From Sphingosinicellaceae bacterium (lineage in GTDB: Bacteria > Pseudomonadota > Alphaproteobacteria > Sphingomonadales > Sphingomonadaceae), in assembly GCA_019285715.1 (NCBI GenBank), contig CP079108.1:558001-622000 (forward strand): a stretch of DNA of 64,000 bases, read 5' to 3'. Both the position numbers and the translations under genes were made by a program. Of the stretch, positions 27,782 through 36,187 are shown piece after piece. Within the stretch, counting starts at the first letter, position 1; each line of letters starts with the position of its first letter. The notes under the pieces were generated by a model, which made no database searches, was not told the origin of the DNA, and saw only the letters and a program-made list of their open reading frames with translations.

Positions 27782-28615
27782 ATGGCAGCCGGCAAGACCC
27801 ACTCGTTCCACATCGTCAATCCTTCGGCGAACCCGCTGCTGGCCGCCTTCTCGGCGTTGGTGCTGGCGAGCGGCGCGGTGTCGTGGATGCACAAGCTCGG
27901 TGCCTGGGCGCCGTGGATGTTCGGCATCGGCGCAGTGCTGGTGCTCTATACCTTCTATCGTTGGTGGTCGGACGTGGTGCATGAAGCCAACGCCGGCGAC
28001 CACACGCCAGTCGTCCAGCTCCATCACCGCTACGGCATGATCCTGTTCATCGCCTCCGAGGTGATGTTCTTCGTCGCCTGGTTCTGGGCCTATTTCAGCG
28101 CTGCACTGTACCCGTCGGGCGCCGAGGTCATCGGTGGTGTCTGGCCGCCCAAGGGCATCGAGGCGCTCGACCCGTTCGTCTTCCCGCTGCTCAACACGAT
28201 GATCCTGCTGCTGTCGGGCACGACCGTTACCTGGGCCCATCACGCGCTCATCCATGGTGACCGCAAGGGCCTGAAGCAGGGTCTGTGGCTGACCATCGTC
28301 CTCGGGCTCTGCTTCTCGGCGATCCAGGCCTTCGAGTATCACCACGCCGAGTTCGGCTTCGCAGGCAGCATCTACGGTGCGACCTTCTACATGGCGACCG
28401 GCTTCCATGGCTTTCACGTCATCGTCGGCACGATCTTCCTCATGGTCTGCCTGGCGCGTGCCTACCGCGGCGACTTCACGCCCCGTCAGCATTTCGGCTT
28501 CGAGGCGGCGGCCTGGTACTGGCACTTCGTCGACGTGGTCTGGCTGTTCCTGTTCGTCTCGATCTACGTCTGGGGTTCGAACTTCGGCGCGGCGGCCGCA
28601 GCCGCGGTGCATTGA
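27782..28615 (+). CDS. coxC: Cytochrome c oxidase subunit III
   Basis: 277 residues, seven helices, structural subunit supporting proton uptake by subunit I. Signatures: SFHIVNPSANPLLAAFSALVL, LHHRYGMILFIASEVMFFVAWFWAYF with the conserved Glu, HHALIHGDRKG and HVIVGTIFLMVCLARA...HFGFEAAAWYWHFVDVVWLFLF. ATG at 27782, five bases after ctaG. Its TGA overlaps the TTG of the DUF983 gene. Confidence 0.97.
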   Translation: MAAGKTHSFHIVNPSANPLLAAFSALVLASGAVSWMHKLGAWAPWMFGIGAVLVLYTFYRWWSDVVHEANAGDHTPVVQLHHRYGMILFIASEVMFFVAWFWAYFSAALYPSGAEVIGGVWPPKGIEALDPFVFPLLNTMILLLSGTTVTWAHHALIHGDRKGLKQGLWLTIVLGLCFSAIQAFEYHHAEFGFAGSIYGATFYMATGFHGFHVIVGTIFLMVCLARAYRGDFTPRQHFGFEAAAWYWHFVDVVWLFLFVSIYVWGSNFGAAAAAAVH

Positions 28616-28977
28616 CCCGGAAGCTCGCGCGGCCGCTCGTTACCGGCGCGCTGCTCGGAGCCTGTCCGCAATGCGGGGCACCGACCCTGTTCCGCAGCGT
28701 CGCCGGTTTCGCCAAGCGCTGCCCCAAGTGCGGTCTCGACTTCGAGCAGTTCGATGTTGGTGATGCCGCCGCTCCCTTCCTGATCTTCTTGGTCGGCACG
28801 GTCGTCGTCGTCGGCGCGATCTGGCTTGAACTGTCCCGGTCGCCGCCGTGGTGGGTCCACGCCCTGATCTGGGTACCGCTGACGATCATCCTGACGCTGG
28901 CTCTGCTCCGTTTCGCCAAGGCGATGCTGGTTGCCCTCGAGTACAAGAACGAGGCAAAGCTCGGCCGCCTCGAGTGA
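28612..28977 (+). CDS. DUF983 membrane protein
   Basis: 121 residues starting at TTG 28612, overlapping the coxC stop (TTGA). Two CxxC pairs (CPQCG, CPKCG) make a zinc-ribbon head, followed by FEQFDVGDAAAPFLIFLVGTVVV and a second helix (VHALIWVPLTIILTLALLRF). DUF983 proteins are regularly found in alphaproteobacterial cox operons. Proposed involvement in oxidase assembly is from this context only. GTGA links it to SURF1. Confidence 0.9.
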   Translation: MTRKLARPLVTGALLGACPQCGAPTLFRSVAGFAKRCPKCGLDFEQFDVGDAAAPFLIFLVGTVVVVGAIWLELSRSPPWWVHALIWVPLTIILTLALLRFAKAMLVALEYKNEAKLGRLE

Positions 28978-29639
28978 CGCCCCCAGTGAACCGTCGCCTC
29001 CCCCTGATCCCGACGCTGATGACCCTGGTCATGGTCGGCACGATGATCTGGCTCGGCTTCTGGCAGCTCCAGCGGCGCGAGTGGAAGCACAGGCTCATCG
29101 CCAGCCTCGAGGCGGCCGAGCATTTGCCACCCGCGACCCCGAGCGACTTCTACCGCGCGATGATCGGCGCCGGCAGCGTCCAGTACCGCCGCGCCGTCGT
29201 CGCTTGCCACCCGGGTCGCGTCACCCCCTATGACGTCCGTGGCGGCGAGAGCGCCACCGGCCAGTCCGGCTTCCTCATCGTCGTCGCCTGTCGCGAGCCG
29301 GCGTATACCCACAAGAAGGGCCCCGACCTCGTCGTCGTCGCCGGCTTCAGCGATCGTCCCGAACTCCGCGCGCCCCTCATCGTTGACACCGAGTTCGACG
29401 GCACCATCATCGAGCGGCCATACGACAAGCAGCCCGGTCGACCGCTGTTCATGCTCATTCCGAAGACTGCGGTGCCGCCGCTGACGCCGTCCCGCCTGCC
29501 GTCGCCCGAGGATTTGCCCGATAGCCACCTGAGCTATGCCATCCAGTGGTTCTCGTTCGCGACGATTCTTGCGGTGATCTACGCAATTTTCGTCTTTCGG
29601 CGGCAGCGTGACCAGCGAGCAACCGGGGTGATGGTCTGA
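28974..29639 (+). CDS. SURF1-family oxidase assembly protein
   Basis: 221 residues from GTG 28974 (overlaps the previous stop; GTG 28986 is a second option). SURF1/Shy1 helps insert heme a into subunit I. Two helices flank a periplasmic domain: PTLMTLVMVGTMIWLGFWQLQRREWK at the start (GxWQxxRxxWK signature) and LSYAIQWFSFATILAVIYAIFVFRR at the end (YAIQWF motif). Last gene of the compact coxB-to-SURF1 run. Confidence 0.93.
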   Translation: MTPPVNRRLPLIPTLMTLVMVGTMIWLGFWQLQRREWKHRLIASLEAAEHLPPATPSDFYRAMIGAGSVQYRRAVVACHPGRVTPYDVRGGESATGQSGFLIVVACREPAYTHKKGPDLVVVAGFSDRPELRAPLIVDTEFDGTIIERPYDKQPGRPLFMLIPKTAVPPLTPSRLPSPEDLPDSHLSYAIQWFSFATILAVIYAIFVFRRQRDQRATGVMV

Positions 29640-29990
29640 CGAACTTTACGAAGTTTAGGCTTAGTCGACTGATTGCATCATACCTTTTCACCGAGATAGT
29701 TTGTGACAACCTTAAGACATAACCCATAGGGTTCGTAATGTCAAGGTGCGATCGGCGTTCTTTTGTAGCCCCATTGTCATCCCGGGCTTGACCCGGGACC
29801 CAGCTAGCTCAGCGCTCGGACTTCGGGGTTAGCTGGGTTCCGGGGCAAGCCCGGGATGACAGGGGGGGTGGCCCGGGCGGAATGACTTCGCATTGCCCAC
29901 ACCAACCCCCGCGCCACCCCCCGCCTCCCGCACTCCCGCAGCGGCGCGGCAATATTGCGCTGCACCACTCCCGCGCCTAAACCCCGCGCG
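29640..29990. other. Intergenic region between SURF1 and thrC
   Basis: 351 bases with no credible gene. The first 110 bases are AT-rich compared with neighbours and hold the inverted repeat AACCCATAGGGTT (29722-29734), a possible operator. A palindromic repeat fills 29774-29861. A thrC promoter should lie here, but I see no clear -35/-10 pair. Confidence 0.5.
29774..29861. repeat. Palindromic intergenic repeat, 88-bp family (copy 2)
   Basis: Arms at 29775-29805 and 29831-29861 are inverted copies with two mismatches in 31 bases; the core cccgggcttgacccggg matches the copy at 21128. The spacer again contains gctcggacttcgg. It sits between SURF1 and thrC. Confidence 0.92.
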
Positions 29991-31382
29991 ATGCGTTACA
30001 TCAGCACGCGCGGCCGTGCGCCGACCCTCGACTTCGAAGCCGTGACGCTTGCCGGGCTCGCCAGCGACGGCGGGCTCTACGTGCCCGAGACGCTCCCGCA
30101 TTTCAGCGAAGCCGCGATCGCCGGGTTGGCGGGCCTGTCCTACGTCGAGACCGCGGTGCGCATCTGCCTGCCGTTCGTCGGCGAAGCGCTGACCGAGGCT
30201 GAATTGCGCGCGCTGCTCGCCGAAGCCTACGGCAGCTTCGACCACGACGCCGTGACCCCGCTGGTCCAGCTCGACCAGCGGTACTGGCTGCTCGAGCTGT
30301 TTCACGGCCCGACGCTGGCGTTCAAGGACGTCGCGCTCCAGGTCATCGGGCAATTGTTCGAGCGCTTCCTCAAGGGGCGCGGCGAGCATCTGACGATCAT
30401 CGGGGCAACCAGCGGCGACACCGGGTCGGCGGCGATCCACGCGCTGGCCGGGCGCGCCAACCTCGACGTCTTCATGCTGCATCCGGCGGGCCGGGTGTCC
30501 GACGTCCAGCGCCGCCAGATGACGACGGTGATGGCGCCCAATGTCCACAATATCGCGGTGACGGGCACGTTCGACGACGCGCAGGCGCTGGTGAAGGCGA
30601 TGTTCAACGACGATGCGTTTGCGGGGCGTTTCCGGCTGTCGGCGGTCAATTCCATCAACTGGGCGCGGCTGCTGTTCCAGATCGTCTATTATTTCTATGC
30701 GGCCGTCCGCCTCGGCGCACCGGGGCGGCGGATCAGCTTCGCGGTCCCGACCGGCAATTTCGGCGACGTCTTCGCGGGCTATCTGGCCGCCCGGATGGGC
30801 CTGCCGATCGAGCGGCTGATCGTCGCCACCAACGTCAACGATATCCTGTCGCGGGCGCTCGGCAGCGGCGATTACTCGGTCGGGCACGTCGAGCCGACCG
30901 CGGCACCGTCGATGGACATCCAGGTCAGCTCCAACTTCGAGCGGCTGCTGTTCGACCTGCATGGTCGCGATGGGGCCAGCCTTGCCGCCGCGATGCACGG
31001 CTTCGAAGTGAGCAAGCGACTGCAGCTTTCGCCCGACCAGCAGGCGCAAGCGGCAGGATTGTTCTCGGCCGCGCGCATCGATGCCGACGGCATGGCGCTG
31101 ACGCTGCGCTGGGCCCACGAGCGCTGCGGGCAGGTCATCGACCCGCACACCGCGATCGGGCTGGCGGCAGCGCGTGCGCACCCTGGCAACGAGCCGGTGG
31201 TGACGCTGGCGACCGCGCACCCGGCGAAGTTCCGCGATGCCGTCGAGCGCGCCACCGGAGTGCGCCCGTCGATGCCGCCACGCGCGCAGGGGCTGTTCGA
31301 CCGCGAGGAGCGCTTCGACACGCTGCCCGCCGACCTTGCTGCGGTCGAGGCGTTCATCGCCGCACGGGCGGTGGCGCGATGA
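29991..31382 (+). CDS. thrC: Threonine synthase
   Basis: PLP enzyme converting O-phosphohomoserine to threonine, 463 residues. RYISTRGRAPTLDFEAVTLAGLASDGGLYVPE is the bacterial ThrC start; the PLP lysine lies in GPTLAFKDVALQ; the phosphate loop follows in TSGDTGSAAIHAL; VPTGNFGDVFAGY is another family block. The ATG at 29991 is preferred to 29955. ATGA overlap with the M16 peptidase gene. thrA/thrB are elsewhere; asd is in this window at 51478. Confidence 0.97.
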   Translation: MRYISTRGRAPTLDFEAVTLAGLASDGGLYVPETLPHFSEAAIAGLAGLSYVETAVRICLPFVGEALTEAELRALLAEAYGSFDHDAVTPLVQLDQRYWLLELFHGPTLAFKDVALQVIGQLFERFLKGRGEHLTIIGATSGDTGSAAIHALAGRANLDVFMLHPAGRVSDVQRRQMTTVMAPNVHNIAVTGTFDDAQALVKAMFNDDAFAGRFRLSAVNSINWARLLFQIVYYFYAAVRLGAPGRRISFAVPTGNFGDVFAGYLAARMGLPIERLIVATNVNDILSRALGSGDYSVGHVEPTAAPSMDIQVSSNFERLLFDLHGRDGASLAAAMHGFEVSKRLQLSPDQQAQAAGLFSAARIDADGMALTLRWAHERCGQVIDPHTAIGLAAARAHPGNEPVVTLATAHPAKFRDAVERATGVRPSMPPRAQGLFDREERFDTLPADLAAVEAFIAARAVAR

Positions 31383-32605
31383 CCCGGATCACCACCCTCG
31401 CCAACGGCCTCCGCGTCGTCAGCCAGGCGATGCCGCACGTCGAGACCGTAGCCGTAGCGCTCCACATCGACGCCGGTGCGCGGCACGAGGGCGCTGGCGT
31501 CAACGGTGTCGCGCACCTGTTCGAGCACATGGTTTTCAAGGGCACCGCGACTCGCTCGGCGCGCGACATCGCCGAGGTCGTCGAGGACGTCGGCGGCTCA
31601 TTGAACGCCTACACCGCGCGCGACATGACGGTGTTTCACGCCCGTCTGCTCAAGGACGACCTCGGGCTCGGGGTCGAGGTCATCGCCGACCTCGTCACCG
31701 GGCCGCTGTTCGATGCGGAGGAGACCGAGCGCGAAAAGCAGGTCGTGCTGCAGGAGCTCGGCGAGGCGCGCGACACGCCGGACGACATCGTCTTCGACCA
31801 CCTCCAGGAGGCCGCGTTCCCAGGCCAGGCGCTCGGCCGCTCGATCCTCGGCACCGACGACAGCATCGCCAGCCTCGGGCCGACGCACCTGCGCGACTGG
31901 CTGGCGACGCAGTATCGGGCCGGGTCGTGCGTGCTCGTCGCGGCGGGGGCGGTCGAGCACGAGGCGCTGGTGGCGATGGCGGAACAGCGGCTCGGCGGCC
32001 TGCCCGCGGGCGAGCGTCCGGCGACCATCGGGGCGAGCTTCGGCGGCACGACGCATCACGACCGCCGCAAGTTCGAGCAGGCGCATCTGACGCTCGGGTT
32101 GTCGGCTCCGGGCCACGGCGCGTCCGACCATGACGCGGCGATGCTGTTCACCACGGCGGCGGGCGGCGGCGCGTCGTCGCGGCTGTTCCAGGAACTGCGC
32201 GAGGACCGCGGACTCGCGTACAGTGTCTACGCCAGCACGACGCCCTACGCCGACACCGGGCTGTTCTCGGTTTATCTCGCGACCGCCAAGCGCGACGCGG
32301 CAAAGGCGCTGGCGCTGACCGACACCGTCCTCGCCGCGACCGCTGCGGGCCTGACCCAGGCCGAGCTCGACCGGGCGAAGGCGCAGGTTCGCGCCGGGCT
32401 GCTGATGTCGCTCGAGGCACCCGGCGGCTGGTCCGAGTATCTGGCGCGCTCGCTGCTGGTCCACGGGCGGGTCGTGCCGACGGCGGAAGTCGTAGCGCGG
32501 ATCAACGCGGTGACCGTCGACGAGGCCCGCGCCGCCGGGGCCGCGATGCTGGCCGGGCCGCGCGCGCGCGCCGATGTCGGGGCGCCGCTGCTGAAGGCCG
32601 CGTGA
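31379..32605 (+). CDS. M16-family zinc peptidase (processing-peptidase-like)
   Basis: 408 residues. The inverted zinc motif HxxEH is in VAHLFEHMVFKGT near residue 46-50, with the distal Glu in EREKQVVLQELGEARD, so this is the catalytic type. VGGSLNAYTARDMTVFHARLL and GGGASSRLFQELREDRGLAYSVYAS match beta-MPP-like peptidases. Starts by ATGA overlap with thrC, a gene order repeated in many alphaproteobacteria. It has no signal peptide. Substrate unknown. Confidence 0.94.
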   Translation: MTRITTLANGLRVVSQAMPHVETVAVALHIDAGARHEGAGVNGVAHLFEHMVFKGTATRSARDIAEVVEDVGGSLNAYTARDMTVFHARLLKDDLGLGVEVIADLVTGPLFDAEETEREKQVVLQELGEARDTPDDIVFDHLQEAAFPGQALGRSILGTDDSIASLGPTHLRDWLATQYRAGSCVLVAAGAVEHEALVAMAEQRLGGLPAGERPATIGASFGGTTHHDRRKFEQAHLTLGLSAPGHGASDHDAAMLFTTAAGGGASSRLFQELREDRGLAYSVYASTTPYADTGLFSVYLATAKRDAAKALALTDTVLAATAAGLTQAELDRAKAQVRAGLLMSLEAPGGWSEYLARSLLVHGRVVPTAEVVARINAVTVDEARAAGAAMLAGPRARADVGAPLLKAA

Positions 32606-32642
32606 TGGCTACGAACGTCGCTATCATCCCCGCGCCACTCCC

Positions 32643-32736
32643 TGTCATCCCCGCGCAGGCGGGGACCCATGAACACTCGTTTGCGCTTAAAGGCGGAACC
32701 CGGTGTTCATGGGTCCCCGCCTGCGCGGGGATGACA
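32643..32736. repeat. Palindromic intergenic repeat, 33-bp-arm family (copy 2, perfect)
   Basis: Arms 32643-32675 and 32704-32736 are exact inverted copies over 33 bases, with 28 bases between them. Core ccccgcgcaggcgggg and edges tgtcat...catgaaca match the other copies. It ends 17 bases before the methyltransferase start, so its hairpin lies in that gene's leader or the M16 gene's 3' end. Confidence 0.93.
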
Positions 32737-32753
32737 AGCAACGTCGGCCCCCG

Positions 32754-33626
32754 ATGCAACTGAGCATCCTCACCGCCGAGCCTTGGCCCGACTACGCGCT
32801 GCTCGACAGCGGCAACGGCCGCAAGCTCGAGCGCTACGGCCCCTACCGCTTCATCCGCCCCGAACCGCAGGCGTTGTGGTCTCCAGTCGAGACCGAATGG
32901 CAGGCGGACGGCGAGTTCGTCGGCGGGTCGGAGGAGGACGGCGGCGGGCGCTGGAACCTGTCGGGCAATGTCCCGGCGTCGTGGCCGCTGGGTCGGGGCG
33001 CGCTGCGCTTCCACGCCGCGAACACCAACTTCCGCCACCTTGCGTTCTTCCCGGACATGGCGGTGCACTGGGACTGGATGGCCGAGCGGCTCGGAGCGGG
33101 GAGCAGCGTGCTCAATGTCTTCGGCTACACCGGCGTCGGCAGCCTGGCGTGCGCTGCCGCCGGAGCCTCGGTTACCCACGTCGATGCGTCGAAGAAGGCG
33201 GTCGCCAGCGCGCAGGCCAACGCCCAGCTATCGGGGCTGTCGGGCGCGCCGATCCGCTGGCTGACCGACGACGCGATGAAGTTCATCCGGCGCGAGGTCC
33301 GGCGCGGCAAGCGCTACGACGGCATCGTGCTCGACCCGCCCAAATATGGCCGCGGGCCGGAGGGTGAGGTCTGGGAATTGTACCGCGACCTGCCCGAACT
33401 GGTGCGCGCGGCGCGCGCGCTGATGGATGCGGACAGCCGCTTCCTGGTGCTGACCGTCTACGCGATCCGCATGTCGGCGGTGGCGATCGCCGAGCTGGTC
33501 GCGGAGGCGTTCGCCGACCTCGGCGGAACGGTGACTGCGGGCGAGATGACGATCCGCGAGGAGGGCCGGGGGCGGTTGCTGCCGACCGCGATCTTCGTGC
33601 GCTGGGAGGCAGCGGGCGCGGACTAA
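32754..33626 (+). CDS. Class I SAM-dependent methyltransferase, RlmI/RlmK-like
   Basis: 290 residues. Motif I is LNVFGYTGVGSLACAAAGA, motif II THVDASKKAVASAQANA, and the catalytic-type motif LDPPKYGRG (LDPPxx, as in rRNA cytosine-5/guanine methyltransferases of the RlmI/RlmL group). The N-terminal 90 residues hold a small beta domain (AEPWPDYALLDSGNGRKLERYG). The ATG at 32754 is used; the frame extends to 32703 only through the palindromic repeat. Likely an RNA methyltransferase, target unknown. Confidence 0.9.
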   Translation: MQLSILTAEPWPDYALLDSGNGRKLERYGPYRFIRPEPQALWSPVETEWQADGEFVGGSEEDGGGRWNLSGNVPASWPLGRGALRFHAANTNFRHLAFFPDMAVHWDWMAERLGAGSSVLNVFGYTGVGSLACAAAGASVTHVDASKKAVASAQANAQLSGLSGAPIRWLTDDAMKFIRREVRRGKRYDGIVLDPPKYGRGPEGEVWELYRDLPELVRAARALMDADSRFLVLTVYAIRMSAVAIAELVAEAFADLGGTVTAGEMTIREEGRGRLLPTAIFVRWEAAGAD

Positions 33627-33645
33627 GAGCGCGTCCGAACCCCGA

Positions 33646-33732
33646 TTGTCATCCCGGGCTTGACCCGGGACCCAGCTTACTCCGGAGTCCGACCTCGGGG
33701 TTAGCTGGGTCCCGGGTCAAGCCCGGGATGAC
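33646..33732. repeat. Palindromic intergenic repeat, 88-bp family (copy 3)
   Basis: Arms 33647-33677 and 33703-33732 are perfectly complementary over 30 bases and carry the cccgggcttgacccggg core. The spacer (gtccgacctcgggg) is a diverged version of that in copies 1 and 2. It separates two convergent genes, so a terminator role is plausible. Confidence 0.92.
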
Positions 33733-33752
33733 GAGGGAGCACCGGGAACGCG

Positions 33753-34901
33753 CTACCGCCGCGCGAAGATTTCGCTCAGCGGGTTGGACGGGGCCATGCT
33801 GCCGTCGCCCTGCAGGAACGACACCAGCGGGCCACGGCGGCGGGCGAGCTCCGACTGGCCGAGGCGGGCGAGTTGGATGACCGCGCAGATCACGCACCAG
33901 GCGACCAGCACGCGGTATCCTTCGGTGATCATGCCGAGCGCCAGGGCCACGGTGAGGATCAGCAGGTTCGGGTTGCGGCGCGCGAGGATCAGGCGGAAGC
34001 GCGCATCGAAGGGCCGCCAGACGAACGGGCCGAAGCCGTTCCGGAGTTCGAAGGCACCCTCGCACAGGCGGCCGACGACATAGCTCGCCATGATCAGCCC
34101 GAAACAGATCCACAGGCGCGCGTCGCCGGCGGGGGGCTCGTCGATCATCGCGCCCCACATGAACGCCCACCACCAGATCGGCGGGAAGACGATGTCGGGG
34201 ATGTGATCGAAGTAATTGCCGAATTTCGAGTAGCTGACGGTGACCCGCGCCAGCTTGCCGTCGACGGTGTCGAGGAAGGTCATGCCCCAGGCGCAGGCCA
34301 GTCCGGCGGCAAACCAGTGGGTCATCAGCAGCGGGATCGCGGCGATCGACAGCAGGGTCGACAGCGTCGTCACCATGTTCGGCGTAATGCCGAGCGCGAC
34401 GCAGGCGCGGACGACGAGCAGCGCCGGGTGCGGCCAGGCGTACTTCGTGACGAGGTCGGTGACGCCCTTGAAGCTGGCGAAGTAAAGCGCGTCCTCGGGC
34501 GCTTTCGAGCGGTCGTCCGAGCGGCCGTAGGCGAGGAATTTCTCGCGCTTCTTGAGGGTGCCGCTGGCGAAGTCGAAGCTGCCCGCGACCACGACGGGGC
34601 AGGGTGGGGCGGCGGGTAAGGTGCCGCTGGCGAAGCTGTCGCGCAGGCCGTCGACCATCGCCGGGTCGACCCAGCCGAGCAGCGGGCGGCCCTTCGCATC
34701 GGTGACCAGCAGCGGCTCGCCGGCCAGTAAATGGGCGAGGGCGGGAGTGTCGACGATCGCATCGCTGGCGACCATGAGCACGCGGCTGGCGGCGGGCTTG
34801 AGACGGGCAAGCTGGCGGTCGAGTCGGGTCGCGGGCGACAGGCCGAAGGTCGTCGCGGGGGTGCCGGGGTAGTCGATGCGGACGACTGCGGTTGCGCTCA
34901 T
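33753..34901 (-). CDS. CDP-alcohol phosphatidyltransferase with degenerate nucleotidyltransferase-like N-domain
   Basis: 382 residues. The C-terminal membrane domain carries the full CDP-alcohol motif, DTVDGKLAR then eight residues then GNYFDHIPD (all four Asp present), so it should transfer a phospho-alcohol from a CDP-activated donor. The N-terminal 140 residues look like a decayed nucleotidyltransferase (SPATRLDRQLARLKPA, VTDAKGRPLLGW) without the Gly-rich NTP site. The linker FASFKGVTDLVTKYAWPHPALL...GITPNMVT resembles bifunctional IPCT/DIPPS proteins. An intact cytidylyltransferase gene is two genes away. Acceptor unknown. Confidence 0.88.
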   Translation of the reverse strand: MSATAVVRIDYPGTPATTFGLSPATRLDRQLARLKPAASRVLMVASDAIVDTPALAHLLAGEPLLVTDAKGRPLLGWVDPAMVDGLRDSFASGTLPAAPPCPVVVAGSFDFASGTLKKREKFLAYGRSDDRSKAPEDALYFASFKGVTDLVTKYAWPHPALLVVRACVALGITPNMVTTLSTLLSIAAIPLLMTHWFAAGLACAWGMTFLDTVDGKLARVTVSYSKFGNYFDHIPDIVFPPIWWWAFMWGAMIDEPPAGDARLWICFGLIMASYVVGRLCEGAFELRNGFGPFVWRPFDARFRLILARRNPNLLILTVALALGMITEGYRVLVAWCVICAVIQLARLGQSELARRRGPLVSFLQGDGSMAPSNPLSEIFARR

Positions 34902-34927
34902 GCCGCGCCTCGGGCAGCGTCGGTGGC

Positions 34928-35374
34928 ATGCATGCGACACTCGCCAAGTTCGGCTACGGCCCCGGCACGGTCTTCGAGGACGAGCATTGGGCGGTCGTGG
35001 TTCGTGCCGCTCAGCCGACGCTCGGCGCGGTCGTGCTGATCGCCAAGCGCGAGGTCGAGGCGTTTGGCGACCTGACCCCCGACGAAGGCGCGGCGCTGCC
35101 GGCGATGGCGGCGCGGATCGCGCTGGCGCAGGCTGGTGTCTCGCAGCCGCAGAGGGTCAACTACCTGATGTTGATGATGGTCGACCGCCACGTCCATTTT
35201 CACGTCATTCCGCGCTACGAGCAGGCGCGCGCATGGCGCGGGCGCAGCTTTCCCGATGCCGGCTGGCCGGGGGTGCCCGAACTCGGCGCGGCGGTGACGC
35301 TCGATGCGGACGGCGTGGCTCAGATGGTTCGCGACCTGCGCGACGCGCTGAACGGCACCACGCTCGGGGGCTGA
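34928..35374 (+). CDS. HIT-family nucleotide hydrolase/transferase
   Basis: 148 residues. The catalytic triad region is RHVHFHVIPRY (H-x-H-x-H), with the family DLTPDEGAALPAM helix before it. HIT enzymes act on phosphoanhydride bonds such as Ap4A or nucleoside phosphoramidates. ATG at 34928; divergent from the CDP-alcohol gene with 26 bases between starts. Its last 55 bases overlap the end of the convergent nucleotidyltransferase gene. No metal- or substrate-specific features visible. Confidence 0.9.
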   Translation: MHATLAKFGYGPGTVFEDEHWAVVVRAAQPTLGAVVLIAKREVEAFGDLTPDEGAALPAMAARIALAQAGVSQPQRVNYLMLMMVDRHVHFHVIPRYEQARAWRGRSFPDAGWPGVPELGAAVTLDADGVAQMVRDLRDALNGTTLGG

Positions 35375-36108
35375 GCCCAGGTGGCGGTCGACCATGACGC
35401 GGTCAGCGCACGCGCCCCGGGCAGATCGGCCGGGAAGTCGACCTCGGCGGATTCGTGGCCGGTGACGTCGGTCGCGCCGACGACTCCGGTGATCGCCAGT
35501 TCCGCCACGGCGCTGAGGTAGTAGTTGCCGGTGCCGCCCTCGCGCGCGATGACGCGGTCGACCATCGCGGCGAAGGTCGCGCCGCCCGTGCCCTTCATCA
35601 CCAGCATGCCGATCGACTCGGCGTCGGTCTCGCCGGGGGGCAGCAGCTTCGACACCGCCGTAACGCGGCCGGCGGCGAGCGTCACCTTCATGTCGTCGGC
35701 GTCGTAGGCGGGCTTGACCGCGATCGTGACGTTGACCGGAGCGGAGGCCCCGGCGATCGCCTGCGCGATCAGCTCGGGCCCGATCAGCGTGTCACCGTTG
35801 AGGACAATGGCGTCGCCCGCGGCCAGCACGCCGCGCGCCAGCCAGACCGACGAGATGTTGTCGGCGATCCGGTAGAACGGGTTGTGCAGCGTCTCGACGT
35901 TGACGTGCGCCGCCGCCAGCCGGTCGCGGACCTGCCCAGCCTCGAAGCCGGTGACCACGGTCATGCGGTCGACCCCGGCGGCGGCCAGCGCCGCCACCTG
36001 CCACTCGAGCAGGCTGCGGCCGTGGAAGTCGATCAGGCACTTCGGCGTCGTGGCGGTCAGCGGCGCGAGCCGCGACCCCTGGCCGGCGGAAAGGATGACT
36101 GCGTGCAA
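35320..36108 (-). CDS. NTP transferase, phosphocholine-cytidylyltransferase-like
   Basis: 262 residues. AVILSAGQGSRLAPLTATTPKCLIDF is the nucleotide site (GxGxRL...PK), NPFYRIADNISSVWLARGVL matches LicC-like phosphocholine cytidylyltransferases, and VLNGDTLIG holds the metal Asp. TTG at 36108 is chosen: GAAGG lies 8 bases upstream and no ATG or GTG is in frame nearby. The last 18 residues are antisense to the HIT gene and may be dispensable. With the CDP-alcohol transferase it could make and use a CDP-alcohol. Confidence 0.87.
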   Translation of the reverse strand: MHAVILSAGQGSRLAPLTATTPKCLIDFHGRSLLEWQVAALAAAGVDRMTVVTGFEAGQVRDRLAAAHVNVETLHNPFYRIADNISSVWLARGVLAAGDAIVLNGDTLIGPELIAQAIAGASAPVNVTIAVKPAYDADDMKVTLAAGRVTAVSKLLPPGETDAESIGMLVMKGTGGATFAAMVDRVIAREGGTGNYYLSAVAELAITGVVGATDVTGHESAEVDFPADLPGARALTASWSTATWAQPPSVVPFSASRRSRTI

Positions 36109-36187
36109 GGCGGTGACCTTCGGAACTTCGGTCGCATGATCTGCCGGTGGCTTGCGGCGATTTTGCGGCGAGTTTGTTACGCTCGGC

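Noticed and set aside
32703-32753. MFMGPRLRGDD as N-terminus of the methyltransferase
   Set aside because: Same repeat-derived residues; ATG at 32754 fits the fold.
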